NCBI RefSeq assembly: GCF_023276435.1
Contig: NZ_JALLPO010000011.1
Coordinates: 62,001-126,000, forward strand
Source of the DNA: Sphaerisporangium perillae
Lineage (GTDB): Bacteria > Actinomycetota > Actinomycetes > Streptosporangiales > Streptosporangiaceae
Direction of reading: 5' to 3'
Length of the DNA stretch: 64,000 bases
Positions 25,047 through 35,714 of this stretch are shown here, piece by piece. The notes beneath the pieces were generated by a model. It had not been told where the DNA came from, ran no database searches, and saw nothing but the letters and a program-made list of their open reading frames with translations. Each line of letters starts with the position of its first letter. Positions within the stretch are counted from its first letter, which is position 1. A program made the position numbers and the translations under genes.

Positions 25047-26921
25047 TCAGGGCAGGGCGTCGCTGGTGCGGTCCGGGTGTTCGGGGCTGTGGCGGTGCGG
25101 GGGTGGACCGGTGACCGGCCGGTCCCCGTGAGGCTGGGACCACCACACGCCCTCGCCGTGCGACAGGCCCCGGATCCGCCGCGCTGCCTCCGGTACGCTC
25201 CTGGCCGGGATCTCGCCCCTGATCAGCCACGTCTCCCGCACGGCCGAGGTGTCGGAGAGCCGCGCGCCGAGCCCGGCCAGCAGTGTGGCGGCCGCGCTGA
25301 GCGACTCGTGCGGCACCTCCAGCTCGAAGGCGTGACATGGCTCGAACACCGTCGTCCCCGCCTCGCGGAGGGCCCGGTGGACGACCAGCGGGGTCACCGT
25401 GCGGAAGTCGCCCGCCGTGCTGAGCGGCGCCACGAATCCGCCGCGGGTCAGCGTGACCGCGCAGTCGGCGACCTGCCAGCCGTACAGCCCTCGCTGGAGC
25501 GCCTCGTGCACGCTCTCCTCGATGGCCCGGTGGAAGGCGAGCGGCAGCGAGCCGAGGTCCACCTCGCGGCGGTAGGTGACGCCCGTACCGGGTTCGACCC
25601 GCAGCCCGACGGTGGCGTAGAACTCGTTGGGCCCGCGCCGGTCGATCTCCGTGACCGCCTCCGCGCTGCCGCGCGGGCGCTCCAGGCAGACCAGGCGGCT
25701 CTCCTCGAAGACGGCCTCCACCCCGAAGTCGTCGCGCAGCGTCTGGGCGATCACCTCCTTCTGCACCTCTCCGTAGAGCAGCACCGAGACGCCCTCGCCG
25801 GGGACCGTGCGGGTCTGGATCAGCGGATCCTGGTCGGCCAGGGTGACCAGCGCGGCGTGCAGCCGGGCGGCCTCGGCCCCGCGGCGTGGCCGCACCAGTG
25901 TCTCCAGCGTGGGCCGGGCGAATCGCGGCCGCTCGGAGAGGCCGGCCGAGGCCCCCACGCGGTCGCCGACCCGCACCCCCGGCAACCCCCACACCTTGGT
26001 GATCGCCGGAGTGGCGCCGACGGTCTGGAGCGCGGTGACCCGCCCGGTGTGCTCGCCGTCGGGGCGATGCAGGGTCAGCGGCCGGCGCGGGTGAAGCTCG
26101 CCCGCGAACAACCGCAGGTAGGCGACCTTCTGCCCGTTCTCGGCGCGTTCGACGGCGAAGACGGTGCCGCGCGGCGCTCCCCCGGCATGCGGGGCGGCCG
26201 GGAGCAGGCCGGTGATGCCGTCGATGAGCTCGGCCATGCCCTGCCCCCCGATCGCCGAGCCGAAGAACACCGGGTGCGCCTGCCCGGCCGCGGTCTGGGC
26301 GCGCAGGCGGTCACGCAGGAGGCCCGGCGCGGGGGCGCGTCCGTCGACGAGGTCGGCCAGCAGGCGGTCATCCTGCTCGGCCAGGGCCTCCGCCGCGCGC
26401 TCGATCGGCAGCGGCCGGGTGCGTACGGCCGGGGTGCCGATGCCCTCGACCGTGTTCATGGCGATCGCGTGCGGCGACAACCTGCGGCGGATGTCGGCCA
26501 GCACCTCGTGCTCCCGCGCGCCGGCCCGGTCGATCTTGTTGACGAGGATGAGGGTCGGCAGCCGCATGCGATGCAGCACCCTGGTCAGCACGCGGGTCTG
26601 CGCCTGGATGCCCTCGACCGCCGACAGCACCAGCACCGCGCCGTCGAGCACGCCCAAGGCGCGTTCGACCTCGGCGATGAAGTCGCTGTGCCCCGGCGTG
26701 TCGATGAGGTTGACCTGCAGGTCGCCGATGATGAAGGGCGCGACGGCGGTACGGATGGTGATGCCGCGCTGCCGCTCGATGGCGCCGCGGTCGGTCTGGG
26801 TGCTGCCGGAGTCGACGCTGCCGAGCCGTTCTATGGCCCCGGTGTGGAACAGCAGCCGCTCGGTGAGGCTGGTCTTACCCGCGTCGACGTGTGCCAGGAT
26901 TCCGATGTTCAGGACGTGCAT
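25047..26921 (-). CDS. TetM/OtrA-like ribosomal protection GTPase
   Basis: 624 residues, close to the 639 of TetM. EF-G-like domains: G1 AHVDAGKTS at 10-18, switch I RGITI, G3 DTPGH, G4 NKID; then domain II, domain III, domain IV with [17 protein letters not shown], and a C-terminal EF-G domain V ([17 protein letters not shown]). Proteins of this type bind the ribosome and eject tetracycline; actinomycete OtrA-like members may instead be housekeeping paralogues. ATG 26921. The 5' leader holds a long-range inverted repeat, and no tetracycline biosynthesis or TetR gene is adjacent. Confidence 0.9.
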   Translation of the reverse strand: MHVLNIGILAHVDAGKTSLTERLLFHTGAIERLGSVDSGSTQTDRGAIERQRGITIRTAVAPFIIGDLQVNLIDTPGHSDFIAEVERALGVLDGAVLVLSAVEGIQAQTRVLTRVLHRMRLPTLILVNKIDRAGAREHEVLADIRRRLSPHAIAMNTVEGIGTPAVRTRPLPIERAAEALAEQDDRLLADLVDGRAPAPGLLRDRLRAQTAAGQAHPVFFGSAIGGQGMAELIDGITGLLPAAPHAGGAPRGTVFAVERAENGQKVAYLRLFAGELHPRRPLTLHRPDGEHTGRVTALQTVGATPAITKVWGLPGVRVGDRVGASAGLSERPRFARPTLETLVRPRRGAEAARLHAALVTLADQDPLIQTRTVPGEGVSVLLYGEVQKEVIAQTLRDDFGVEAVFEESRLVCLERPRGSAEAVTEIDRRGPNEFYATVGLRVEPGTGVTYRREVDLGSLPLAFHRAIEESVHEALQRGLYGWQVADCAVTLTRGGFVAPLSTAGDFRTVTPLVVHRALREAGTTVFEPCHAFELEVPHESLSAAATLLAGLGARLSDTSAVRETWLIRGEIPARSVPEAARRIRGLSHGEGVWWSQPHGDRPVTGPPPHRHSPEHPDRTSDALP

Positions 26922-26931
26922 GGGCGTTGGA

Positions 26932-26979
26932 GACCTCGAATACTCGCGTGCCGATCGGGCGCTGGGAGATTTCGAGGTC
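26932..26979 (-). promoter_or_regulatory. Inverted repeat in the leader of the TetM-like gene
   Basis: GACCTCGAA (26932-26940) is the exact complement of TTCGAGGTC (26971-26979), so the leader RNA can form a 9-bp stem with a 30-base loop ending 11 bases before the start codon. It could occlude the ribosome binding site or serve as an attenuator; tetM genes elsewhere are controlled by leader structures, but the mechanism here is unknown. Confidence 0.4.
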
Positions 26980-27145
26980 CTGCCGCATCGCGTGCTCCTG
27001 TTTCGTCGGAAGAACGCACACCGTCCCACCGGCCACGAAGAACCGCAACCGATTTTCCGGCCGCCCGCCGTCGCGGGGCGGTGGGAAGGGCGAGTTCGAG
27101 ATCAGGGCAGGGCTTCGCGGCCATGCGCGGTGAGGTCGAGCGAGG

Positions 27146-28522
27146 TCAGCACTCGATGACGTTGACGGCGAGGCCGCCGCGGCTGGTCTCCTTGTACTTG
27201 TCGAGCATGTCGCGGCCGGTGTCGCGCATGGTCTTGATGGCCTTGTCCAGCGAGACGAAGTGGCGGCCGTCGCCGCGCAGGGCCATGCGGGCCGCGGTGA
27301 TGGCCTTGATGGAGGCGACGGCGTTGCGCTCGATGCACGGGATCTGCACCAGGCCGCCGATGGGGTCGCAGGTCAGGCCAAGGTTGTGCTCGATGCCGAT
27401 CTCGGCGGCGTTCTCGACCTGCTCGGGCGTGCCGCCGAGCGCCTCGGTCAGGCCGGCGGCGGCCATCGAGCAGGCCGAGCCGACCTCGCCCTGGCAGCCG
27501 ACCTCGGCCCCGGAGATCGAGGCGTTCTCCTTGAACAGCACGCCGATCGCCCCAGCCGTCAGCAGGAACCGGATCACGCCGTCGTCGTCGGACTGCGGCG
27601 TGAACCGGTCGTAGTACGTCAGCACGGCGGGGACGATGCCGGCGGCGCCGTTGGTCGGCGCGGTGACGATGCGGCCGCCGGCGGCGTTCTCCTCGTTGAC
27701 GGCGAGGGCGAAGAGGGTGACCCAGTCCATCGTCTGGAGCGGGTCCTTCTCGGGGGCCTCGCTCTGCAGGCGGCGCAGAAGCTGGTTGGCCCGCCGCTTG
27801 ACCTTCAGGCCGCCCGGGAGCACGCCCTCCTTGGCGGTGCCGCGCCGCACGGACTCGGACATGACGTGCCAGAGGTGCAGCAGCGCCGCTCTGATCTCGG
27901 CTTCGGTACGGCCGAAGGCCTTCTCGTTCTCCAGCATGAGCCCGGAGACGGACAGGCCGGTCTCAGCGCAGTGCCGCAGCAGCTCCGCCGCCGTGGTGAA
28001 CGGGTGGGGGAGCTCGGTGTCGTCGGCCTTGATGCGGTCGGCGCCGGTGGCGTTCTCGTCCACGACGAACCCGCCGCCCACCGAGTAGTAGACCTTCTCG
28101 CGCACCGGCTCGCCTTCGGCGGTGAAGGCGGTGAAGCGCATGCCGTTGGGGTGGTGCGGGAGCGAGATCTTGCGCTCGAAGATCAGGTGCTCGCCGATCA
28201 CGAATGGGATCTCGCGGGTGTCGTACAGCCGCACGGTGCCGGAGTCGCGCATCCGCGCGAGCCGGTCGTCGACGGTGTCCACGTCGACCAGCTCGGGCTT
28301 CTCGCCCGACAGCCCCAGCAGCACCGCCTTGTCGCTGCCGTGTCCCTTGCCGGTCAGCCCGAGGGAGCCGTAGAGGATGACCTCCACCCGGGCGGTCTTC
28401 TCCAGAAGGCCGTCCTCGTGCAGGCCTCGCGCGAACTTGTGGGCCGCCGCCATCGGGCCGCCGGTGTGCGAGCTCGACGGCCCGATGCCGATCTTGAACA
28501 GATCGAAGACGCTGATCGCCAT
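27146..28522 (-). CDS. sdaA: L-serine ammonia-lyase (single-chain, iron-sulfur type)
   Basis: 458 residues. The beta domain starts [21 protein letters not shown], the substrate loop; the alpha domain contains the [4Fe-4S] cysteines in [16 protein letters not shown], the family's [19 protein letters not shown] and the conserved [10 protein letters not shown]. It converts L-serine to pyruvate and ammonia. It lies 193 bases downstream of gcvH on the same strand, in a set headed by a glycine riboswitch, so it probably drains serine formed from glycine. No glyA is visible here. The C-terminal cysteine (VIEC) of the family is kept. Confidence 0.96.
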   Translation of the reverse strand: MAISVFDLFKIGIGPSSSHTGGPMAAAHKFARGLHEDGLLEKTARVEVILYGSLGLTGKGHGSDKAVLLGLSGEKPELVDVDTVDDRLARMRDSGTVRLYDTREIPFVIGEHLIFERKISLPHHPNGMRFTAFTAEGEPVREKVYYSVGGGFVVDENATGADRIKADDTELPHPFTTAAELLRHCAETGLSVSGLMLENEKAFGRTEAEIRAALLHLWHVMSESVRRGTAKEGVLPGGLKVKRRANQLLRRLQSEAPEKDPLQTMDWVTLFALAVNEENAAGGRIVTAPTNGAAGIVPAVLTYYDRFTPQSDDDGVIRFLLTAGAIGVLFKENASISGAEVGCQGEVGSACSMAAAGLTEALGGTPEQVENAAEIGIEHNLGLTCDPIGGLVQIPCIERNAVASIKAITAARMALRGDGRHFVSLDKAIKTMRDTGRDMLDKYKETSRGGLAVNVIEC

Positions 28523-28685
28523 TGATCTCCGTCCGTGTACATGTCGTGCGAGGTGTGTGCTCGGGCGAGCGCGGGTCGCTAACCGAAGTCGTTGTCCGCC
28601 CCGAGGGGGTCGCCATTCGGGACGTGGTGCGCCGCGGGCCCGGCGGATGGCCGGGCCTGCGGCCGGTGGTGGACGGGTGGGCTGA

Positions 28686-28741
28686 GTCAGGACTCGGCCG
28701 AGGTGACCGTGAGGTCAGGCCTCGGACGAGGTGACGGTGAC
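28686..28741. repeat. 28-bp tandem duplication of the gcvH 3' end
   Basis: Copy 28714-28741 contains the last codons and stop of gcvH (minus strand); a near-identical copy follows at 28686-28713, just past the stop, in another frame. Differences are about four of 28 bases. It is one of several cases in this window where a gene's own end is repeated behind its stop codon. Confidence 0.65.
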
Positions 28742-29100
28742 GTACTCCTCGGAGGTGAGAAGGTCCTCAGGGGTGCCTTCGATGCGCACGCGGAACAGCC
28801 AGCCCTCACCATAGGGGTCGGAGTTGACCAGCGAGGGATCGTCGACGACGGTCTGGTTGACCTCGACGACCTCGCCGGTGACCGGCGCGTAGATGTCGCT
28901 GACGGACTTGGTGGACTCGACCTCGCCCACGGCGTCGCCCGCCTCGATGGTGCCGCCCACCTCGGGCAGCTGGACGTACACGACGTCACCCAGCGAGTCG
29001 GCGGCGTACGCCGTGATGCCCACGGTCACGGTGAGGCCGTCGTCGAGCCCGGCCACCCACTCGTGCTCCTTGGTGTAGCTGAGCTCCTCGGGAATGCTGC

Positions 29101-29104
<4 letters not shown>
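28715..29104 (-). CDS. gcvH: Glycine cleavage system H protein
   Basis: 129 residues. Lipoyl-carrier fold with the lipoylated lysine K66 in [15 protein letters not shown] near the N-terminus and the glycine-rich [12 protein letters not shown]. It shuttles the aminomethyl group between GcvP, GcvT and GcvL. GTG 29104 overlaps the gcvT stop by four bases (GTGA). GcvP and GcvL are not in the window. Last codons are repeated past the stop. Confidence 0.97.
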
Positions 29105-30192
<1,088 letters not shown>

Positions 30193-30239
30193 GATGCGCA
30201 CCTCAGACAGGGTTGGATGAGAGCATCCTCCCCCTCTGT

Positions 30240-30425
30240 CATCGGTGCCTGAGAGTTTCGCCCGGGTTTTGGCCGGACTTTCACCTTCGGCGAGGCCTCG
30301 TGGAGGAGGCCTGCTTTCCAGAGATCACCTGGCCCGCGCGGTCCTTTGCCTTGTGAGGTTCGCGGGGAGGACTTGCTCCTTCAGGGGCCCTGACCGGATG
30401 TCAGGACGCTCTCCCGCACGGGATC
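30240..30425 (-). promoter_or_regulatory. Tandem glycine riboswitch upstream of gcvT
   Basis: On the minus strand the leader shows two consecutive glycine aptamers: the first has CGGGAGAG ... CTGAAGGAGCAAG ... ending in a variant CTCACAAGGCA, the second has CTCTGGAAAGC ... GCCGAAGGTGAAAG ... GAAACTCTCAGGCACC, which matches the family consensus closely. They are joined by the short AAAGGACCGCG linker usual for tandem riboswitches. Glycine binding normally turns on downstream glycine cleavage genes; here gcvT-gcvH and probably the serine dehydratase. Confidence 0.9.
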
Positions 30426-30459
30426 ATCGGTGTTCTCGACCACCCTACCAATGACCGCC

Positions 30460-31167
30460 CTACCTGTGACCGTCCGCCGTGGCGGCGTCGACCAGAGCCT
30501 CGAACAGGTGGCCTTCCTCGCCCGCCTCGGGGTGCCACTGGACGGCGAGCGCGAAAGGATGCCCGGCGAGCTCCACGGCCTCCACGGTGCCGTCGTCGCT
30601 GCTCGCCGACACCGTGAGCCCGTCGCCGAGCCGGTCGACGGCCTGGTGGTGGTAGTGGGCGGCGTCGACCTTCTCCGCGCCCAGCACCTCGGCGAGCCTG
30701 CTGCCCGGCACGGGGGACACCGGGAGGTGGCCGAACTCGCCGGGGGCGGGGGAGTGGCCGCCGTGGCCGACCACGTCGGGAAGGTGCTGGTGGAGGGTGC
30801 CGCCCAGGTGGACGTTCAGCACCTGAAGTCCCCGGCAGACGCCGAGGAACGGCAGCCCGGCGTCCAGCGCCGCGCCGACCAGCTCGAACTCGGCCGTATC
30901 ACGAAATTTCCGGATATAGCCGGTCTGTTGGTGCGGGTCCTCGCCGTACCTGCCGGGATCCACGTCGCCGCCGCCGGCCATGATCAGGCCGTCCAGCCGC
31001 CCGGCGAGCGGGGCGGGATCGCCCGCCGGGGGCAGGATGACCGGCTGGCCGCCCGCCCGCACGACGTGCTCGACGTAGGTGTACGGCAGCAGCGCGGCCG
31101 GCATCCGCCACACAGTGAAGGCGGCGGGCTCGACGTAGCAGGTGATGCCGATGACGGGACGTGACAT
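30460..31167 (-). CDS. puuD: Gamma-glutamyl-gamma-aminobutyrate hydrolase (PuuD-like, class I GATase)
   Basis: 235 residues. Class I amidotransferase fold with nucleophile Cys in GVCRGLQVLNVHLGGTLHQHL and the His-x-Glu pair in VQWHPEAGEEG. PIGITCYVE at the start and GGGDVDPGRYG match PuuD, which hydrolyses gamma-Glu-GABA to GABA and glutamate. It is the last of four same-strand genes (PuuA-like, PuuC-like, SDR, PuuD-like). ATG 31167 is nine bases from the SDR stop. Confidence 0.9.
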   Translation of the reverse strand: MSRPVIGITCYVEPAAFTVWRMPAALLPYTYVEHVVRAGGQPVILPPAGDPAPLAGRLDGLIMAGGGDVDPGRYGEDPHQQTGYIRKFRDTAEFELVGAALDAGLPFLGVCRGLQVLNVHLGGTLHQHLPDVVGHGGHSPAPGEFGHLPVSPVPGSRLAEVLGAEKVDAAHYHHQAVDRLGDGLTVSASSDDGTVEAVELAGHPFALAVQWHPEAGEEGHLFEALVDAATADGHR

Positions 31168-31175
31168 GGCCGGGC

Positions 31176-31940
31176 CTACAGCGGGGTCACGTAGGCGCCG
31201 GAGATCCCGCCGTCCACCAGGAACTCGGCCCCGGTGATGAAGCTGGCGTCGTCCGAGGCCAGGAACGCGACGGCGGCGGCGATCTCCGAGGCCTCGGCGA
31301 ACCGGCCCACCGGGATGTGGACGAGGCGCCGCTGGGCCCGCTCGGGGTCCTTGGCGAACAGCTCCTGCAGCAGCGGGGTGTTGACCGGCCCCGGGCAGAG
31401 AGCGTTGACGCGGATCCCCTCGCGGGCGAACTGGACGCCCAGCTCGCGCGACATGGCGAGCACGCCGCCCTTGGAGGCGGTGTAGGAGATCTGGGACGTC
31501 GCCGACCCCATCACGGCCACGAAGGAGGCGGTGTTGATGATGGAGCCCTTGCCCTGTCGCCGCATGTACGGGATGGCGTGCTTGCAGCAGAGATACACGC
31601 TGGTCAGGTTGACGTCCTGAACTCGGCGCCAGGCATCGATGCCGGTGGACAGGATGGAATCGTCGTCGGGAGGGGAGATGCCCGCGTTGTTGAAGGCGAT
31701 GTCGACGCTGCCGTAGGTCTCGAACGCCGTCTCGAACATCCGGCTGACGTCCTCCTCGCTGGTGACGTCGGCCCGGACGAACAGGCCGCCCACCTCCTCG
31801 GCGGCCTTGACGCCGCCCTCCTCGTCGAGGTCGGCGCACACGACCTTCGCGCCCTCCTCGGCGAAGCGGCGGGCCGTGGCGAGGCCGATGCCGCCCGCCG
31901 CACCCGTGATGACGGCGACGCGGTCGCGCAGACGTTGCAT
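31176..31940 (-). CDS. Short-chain dehydrogenase/reductase
   Basis: 254 residues, classical SDR: TGAAGGIG cofactor loop, D in CADLDEEGG favouring NAD, NNAG, and catalytic S-Y-K (NTASFVAVMG ... ISYTASKGG). The C-terminal end VDGGISGAYVTPL is intact. It sits between the aldehyde dehydrogenase and the hydrolase of the gamma-glutamyl-amine pathway, a position where other organisms have the flavin oxidase PuuB or a dehydrogenase; it might act on the alcohol of a gamma-glutamyl amino alcohol. Confidence 0.92.
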   Translation of the reverse strand: MQRLRDRVAVITGAAGGIGLATARRFAEEGAKVVCADLDEEGGVKAAEEVGGLFVRADVTSEEDVSRMFETAFETYGSVDIAFNNAGISPPDDDSILSTGIDAWRRVQDVNLTSVYLCCKHAIPYMRRQGKGSIINTASFVAVMGSATSQISYTASKGGVLAMSRELGVQFAREGIRVNALCPGPVNTPLLQELFAKDPERAQRRLVHIPVGRFAEASEIAAAVAFLASDDASFITGAEFLVDGGISGAYVTPL

Positions 31941-32038
31941 GGTGACGAACTCCCTGGTGCTGGTTCGGTTCCTGATGTGTGCGGCGGCCACCCGGACCGG
32001 CGCCTGATCCGCGTACGCGCCTCCGCGGCGCGCGGCGG

Positions 32039-33382
32039 TCAGTGGGCGATGAAGACGTTCTTGGTCTCGGTGAAGGCGGCCAGCGCGTCCGGCCCGAGCT
32101 CGCGGCCCAGCCCCGACTGCTTGAAGCCTCCGAACGGCGTCCAATAACGGACCGAGGAGTGGGAGTTGACCGACAGGTTCCCCGCCTCGACCGCACGGGC
32201 CACCCGCAGGGCCCGGCCGACGTCCCGCGTCCAGATCGACCCCGAAAGCCCATATTTCGTGTTATTGGCGATCTGGATGGCTGCCGCCTCGTCGTCGAAC
32301 GGCACCACGCTGACCACCGGCCCGAAGATCTCCTCGGTGAACGCCCGATCGTCCAGCGAGTCGTGGGTCAGCACGGTCGGCGGGAACCAGAACCCCTTCC
32401 CCGAGGGGCACGTCCCCTGGTAATGCGGAGTGCCGGTGACGAACGACGCGACCCGATCGCGGTGCTCGGCGCTGATCAGCGGCCCCATGTCCGTGCCCGG
32501 GTCCAGGGGGTCGCCCACCGTGAGCGCGCCGACGGCCGTGCGGAGCCGGTCGAGGAACTCCTCGTACACCGGGCGCTCCACCAGGACGCGCGAGCGCGCG
32601 CAGCAGTCCTGCCCGCTGTTGTCGAAGACCGCGGAGGGGGCGGTCGCGGCGGCCTGCTCAAGGTCGGCGTCGGCGAAGACCACGTTGGCGCTCTTGCCGC
32701 CGAGCTCCAGGGTGACCCGCTTGACGTGCTCCGCGGCCCTGGCGAGGATCAGCTTCCCGACCTCCGTGGAACCGGTGAAGACGATCTTGTTGACGCCAGG
32801 GTGCTCCACGAGGCGGGCCCCGGCGACCTCCCCTGCTCCAGGAAGAACCTGGAGCACCCCCTCGGGGAGGCCGGCTTCGAGGGCCAGCTCCGCCAGCCTC
32901 AAAGCCGTCATCGGGGTCCACTCCGCCGGTTTAACGATAACCGTGTTGCCCGCCGCGAGCGCGGGAGCGGCGCCCCACATCATGATCGCCATGGGGAAGT
33001 TCCACGGCACGATCACTCCCACGACGCCGAGCGGCTCGGCGAAGGTGATGTCCACCCCGCCCGGCACCGGGATCTGCTTGCCGTGGTTGCGCTCCGGCGC
33101 CCCCGCGTAGAAGTGCAGGACGTCGCGGACGTTGCCCGCCTCCCAGCGGGCGTTGCCGATCGGATGGCCGGCGTTGGCCAGCTCCAGCCCGGCCAGCTCG
33201 TCGCCGTGCCGGTCGACCAGGTCGGCGAAGCGCCGCAGCAGCCGGGCACGGTCGCCGGGCGAGACCTCCCGCCAGGCGGCGAACGCCTTCCTGGCGCGCT
33301 CCACCACGCGGTCGGTCTCGGCCAGGTCGGCGAGCTCGACGTCGGCGAGCACGTCCTCGGTTGCAGGGTTGATGATCTTCAT
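32039..33382 (-). CDS. puuC: Aldehyde dehydrogenase (PuuC-like)
   Basis: 447 residues. NAD-binding segment with VPWNFPM, KPAEWTPM, FTGSTEVGK; catalytic Glu in LELGGKSANVVF and Cys in SGQDCCARSRVLV, with EEIFGPV and FGGFKQSGLGRELG near the end. Some 40-50 residues shorter at the N-terminus than typical 495-residue members, starting INPATEDVLADV. It oxidises aldehydes to acids; context says gamma-glutamyl-gamma-aminobutyraldehyde or a similar amine-derived aldehyde. Two-base spacing from the glutamine-synthetase-like gene. Confidence 0.93.
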   Translation of the reverse strand: MKIINPATEDVLADVELADLAETDRVVERARKAFAAWREVSPGDRARLLRRFADLVDRHGDELAGLELANAGHPIGNARWEAGNVRDVLHFYAGAPERNHGKQIPVPGGVDITFAEPLGVVGVIVPWNFPMAIMMWGAAPALAAGNTVIVKPAEWTPMTALRLAELALEAGLPEGVLQVLPGAGEVAGARLVEHPGVNKIVFTGSTEVGKLILARAAEHVKRVTLELGGKSANVVFADADLEQAAATAPSAVFDNSGQDCCARSRVLVERPVYEEFLDRLRTAVGALTVGDPLDPGTDMGPLISAEHRDRVASFVTGTPHYQGTCPSGKGFWFPPTVLTHDSLDDRAFTEEIFGPVVSVVPFDDEAAAIQIANNTKYGLSGSIWTRDVGRALRVARAVEAGNLSVNSHSSVRYWTPFGGFKQSGLGRELGPDALAAFTETKNVFIAH

Positions 33383-33383
33383 G

Positions 33384-34730
33384 TCACATCCGCTCGAATC
33401 CCCGGAAAAGCTCCCAGTCGGTGACCGCCGCGTCGAAGGCGGCCAGCTCGATCCGGGCGTTGTTCGCGTAGTGCTCGACGACCTGCTCGCCGAGCGCGTC
33501 TTTGGCGATCTTCGAACCCTCCCACAGCGCGAGCGCGTCCCGCAGGGTGGCGGGCACGGTGTCGGCGCCCGCAGTGTAGGCGTTCCCCGTGTACGCCTCC
33601 TCCAGCGGCAGCTCGTTCTCGATGCCGTGCAGCCCGGCCGCGATGAGCCCGGAGACCGCGAGGTAGGGGTTGACGTCGCCGCCCGGCACGCGGTTCTCGA
33701 TGCGGAGCGAGGGCCCGTGCCCGACCAGCCGCAGGGAGCAGGTGCGGTTGTCCACGCCCCACTTGACCGCGGTCGGCGCGAAGCTGCCCGGGACGTACCG
33801 CTTGTAGGAGTTGATGTTGGGCGCGTAGAGCAGCGTCAGCTCGCGCATGGCGGCGAGCTGCCCGGCGATGAAGTGCTCTCCGAGCTTCGACAGCCCGTGC
33901 GGGCCGTCCCCGGCCATGACCGGCTCGCCGTCGTCGGCGCGCAGCGAGATGTGGACGTGGCAGGAGTTGCCCTCGCGCTGGTTCGGCTTGGCCATGAAGG
34001 TGATCGACATGCCCTCCTGGGCGGCGATCTCCTTGGCCCCGTTCTTGTAGATCGAGTGGTTGTCGCAGGTGGCGAGCGCCTCGGCGAACCGGAACGCGAT
34101 CTCGTGCTGCCCGAGGTTGCACTCGCCCTTGGCGGACTCGACGTACATGCCCGCCCCCTCCATGCCGAGCCTGATGCGGCGCAGCAGCGGCTCGACGCGT
34201 GCGCCGCCGAGCAGGGAGTAGTCCACGTTGTACTGGTTCGCGGGGGTCAGGTCGCGGTAGGCCCTGGACCAGGCGTTCTCGTAGCTGTCGTTGTAGACGA
34301 TGAACTCCAGCTCGGTGCCGACGTACGCCGCCCAGCCGCGCTCGGCCAGCCGGGCGGTCTGCCCGCGCAGGATCTGGCGCGGAGAGGCGGCGACGTCGGC
34401 GCCGTTCTCCCAGACCAGGTCGGCCATGAGCATGACCGTGCCCTCCTGCCAGGGCACCCGGCGCAGCGTGGCCAGATCGGGCCGCATCACGAAGTCGCCG
34501 TAGCCCCGCTCCCAGGACGACATGCTGTAACCGTCGACCGTGTTCATGTCGATGTCCACGGCGAGGAGATAGTTGCATCCCTCCGCGGCATGGTGCAGCA
34601 CCTCCTCGAGGAAGTACCGCGCGGACAGCCGCTTGCCCTGGAGGCGTCCCTGCATGTCGGCGATGGCCAGAAGCACGGTGTCCACCCGGCCGGCGGACAC
34701 CTGTTCACGCAGTTGGTCGACGGTGAGCAC
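33384..34730 (-). CDS. Glutamine-synthetase-like gamma-glutamylamine ligase (PuuA/GlnA3-type)
   Basis: 448 residues. GS-type catalytic elements: GTELEFIVYND, AKGECNLGQHEIAFR, NSCHVHISL, NINSYKRYVPGSFAPT and RIENRVPGGDVNPY. No Tyr-adenylation loop is obvious. GlnA3/PuuA-type enzymes join glutamate to polyamines or ethanolamine instead of ammonia, and the PuuC- and PuuD-like neighbours support that role; a true glutamine synthetase is unlikely. GTG 34730 has AAGGGGG eight bases upstream. Divergent from a FadR-type regulator. Confidence 0.92.
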   Translation of the reverse strand: MLTVDQLREQVSAGRVDTVLLAIADMQGRLQGKRLSARYFLEEVLHHAAEGCNYLLAVDIDMNTVDGYSMSSWERGYGDFVMRPDLATLRRVPWQEGTVMLMADLVWENGADVAASPRQILRGQTARLAERGWAAYVGTELEFIVYNDSYENAWSRAYRDLTPANQYNVDYSLLGGARVEPLLRRIRLGMEGAGMYVESAKGECNLGQHEIAFRFAEALATCDNHSIYKNGAKEIAAQEGMSITFMAKPNQREGNSCHVHISLRADDGEPVMAGDGPHGLSKLGEHFIAGQLAAMRELTLLYAPNINSYKRYVPGSFAPTAVKWGVDNRTCSLRLVGHGPSLRIENRVPGGDVNPYLAVSGLIAAGLHGIENELPLEEAYTGNAYTAGADTVPATLRDALALWEGSKIAKDALGEQVVEHYANNARIELAAFDAAVTDWELFRGFERM

Positions 34731-34829
34731 CGCGCCCCCTTCTCGCAAAAGTCTGGAAACAGACCATTGGAGGCATGCAAGCACCAGGGGCCGCCCCGCG
34801 TCAACGGTTGAGGAGACCCGAGCCGCCGA

Positions 34830-34849
34830 ATGGACTAATCTCCAACCAT
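34830..34849. promoter_or_regulatory. Candidate GntR-type operator between the Puu-like operon and its regulator
   Basis: ATGG (34830-34833) and CCAT (34846-34849) flank a core in which TGGA/TCCA also pair. A CCATTGGAGG copy at 34764-34773 repeats part of the site near the operon start. FadR-like regulators bind short TGG-N-CCA type repeats. Assignment is tentative. Confidence 0.3.
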
Positions 34850-34873
34850 TGAGGCCGGTCTGGGGAGGAAGTG

Positions 34874-35596
34874 ATGGGCGAGCAGCAGCTCGTCGCGCTC
34901 CTGCGGCCGGTCCGGGCCGGCAACGCCTTCGAGGAGACCGTCGAACGCCTGCTCCAGGCGATCAAGCTCGGCGTGGTCGCGCACGGCGACAAGCTCCCGC
35001 CCGAACGTGAGCTGGCCGTCCAGCTCGGCATCAGCCGGGTCACGCTGCGAGAGGCGATCCGCGCCCTCCAGCAGGCCGGCTACCTCGACGTACGGCGCGG
35101 CCGGTACGGGGGAGCGTTCGTCGTCTACGAGCCGCCACGGCCGCGCCACGGCGACCTTCGCAGGGCCGTCAACCAGATGGGCGCCGACGATCTGGACGAC
35201 GCGCTGACCTTCCGGATGGCGATCGAGTGCGGTGCCGCGCAGGTCCTCGCGGCCATCGACCTCACCGAGGAGCAGCGTGCCCTCCTCCGGCGGCGTCTCG
35301 CTGACGTCAACGACGCCGCGCCCGGCGACTACCGGCGGCTCGACACGGCCTTCCACCTGTCCATCGCCGAGCTGACCGGCTCGGCGCTCCTGGCGGCGGC
35401 CGCCGCCGACGCGCGGCTGCGGGTCACCGACCTGCTCAACGCCATCCCCGTGCTCGGGCCCAACATCGACCACGCCGCCGCGCAGCACGCCGCGATGGTC
35501 GCCGCCATTCTCGCCGGCGACCCCGAGGCCGCGAGGAAGGCCGTCGTCGAGCATCTGGACGGCACAGCCGCGCTCCTGCGGGCGTTCCTGGCCTGA
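34874..35596 (+). CDS. FadR/GntR-family transcriptional regulator
   Basis: 240 residues. N-terminal winged helix (EETVERLLQAIKLGVVAHGDK, LPPERELAVQLGISRVTLREA, IRALQQAGYLDVRRGRYGGAF) and a C-terminal FCD helical domain with the metal/ligand residues D, H and H (LDTAFHLSIAELTG, IDHAAAQHAAMVAAIL). Probably represses the divergent gamma-glutamyl-amine genes until an amine or its gamma-glutamyl derivative binds. ATG 34874 behind GGAGGAA; a GTG three bases earlier is possible. Confidence 0.94.
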   Translation: MGEQQLVALLRPVRAGNAFEETVERLLQAIKLGVVAHGDKLPPERELAVQLGISRVTLREAIRALQQAGYLDVRRGRYGGAFVVYEPPRPRHGDLRRAVNQMGADDLDDALTFRMAIECGAAQVLAAIDLTEEQRALLRRRLADVNDAAPGDYRRLDTAFHLSIAELTGSALLAAAAADARLRVTDLLNAIPVLGPNIDHAAAQHAAMVAAILAGDPEAARKAVVEHLDGTAALLRAFLA

Positions 35597-35714
35597 TCCG
35601 GCCGGCCCGCGACCTGCCCGGATCCGGCCGCTCGCCTCGCCGCGCCCATCGCCGGCGCCGTGGATCGGAGGATCACCCCCCGAGGGCCCGTAGCATCGGT
35701 ACCGGGGGATACCT

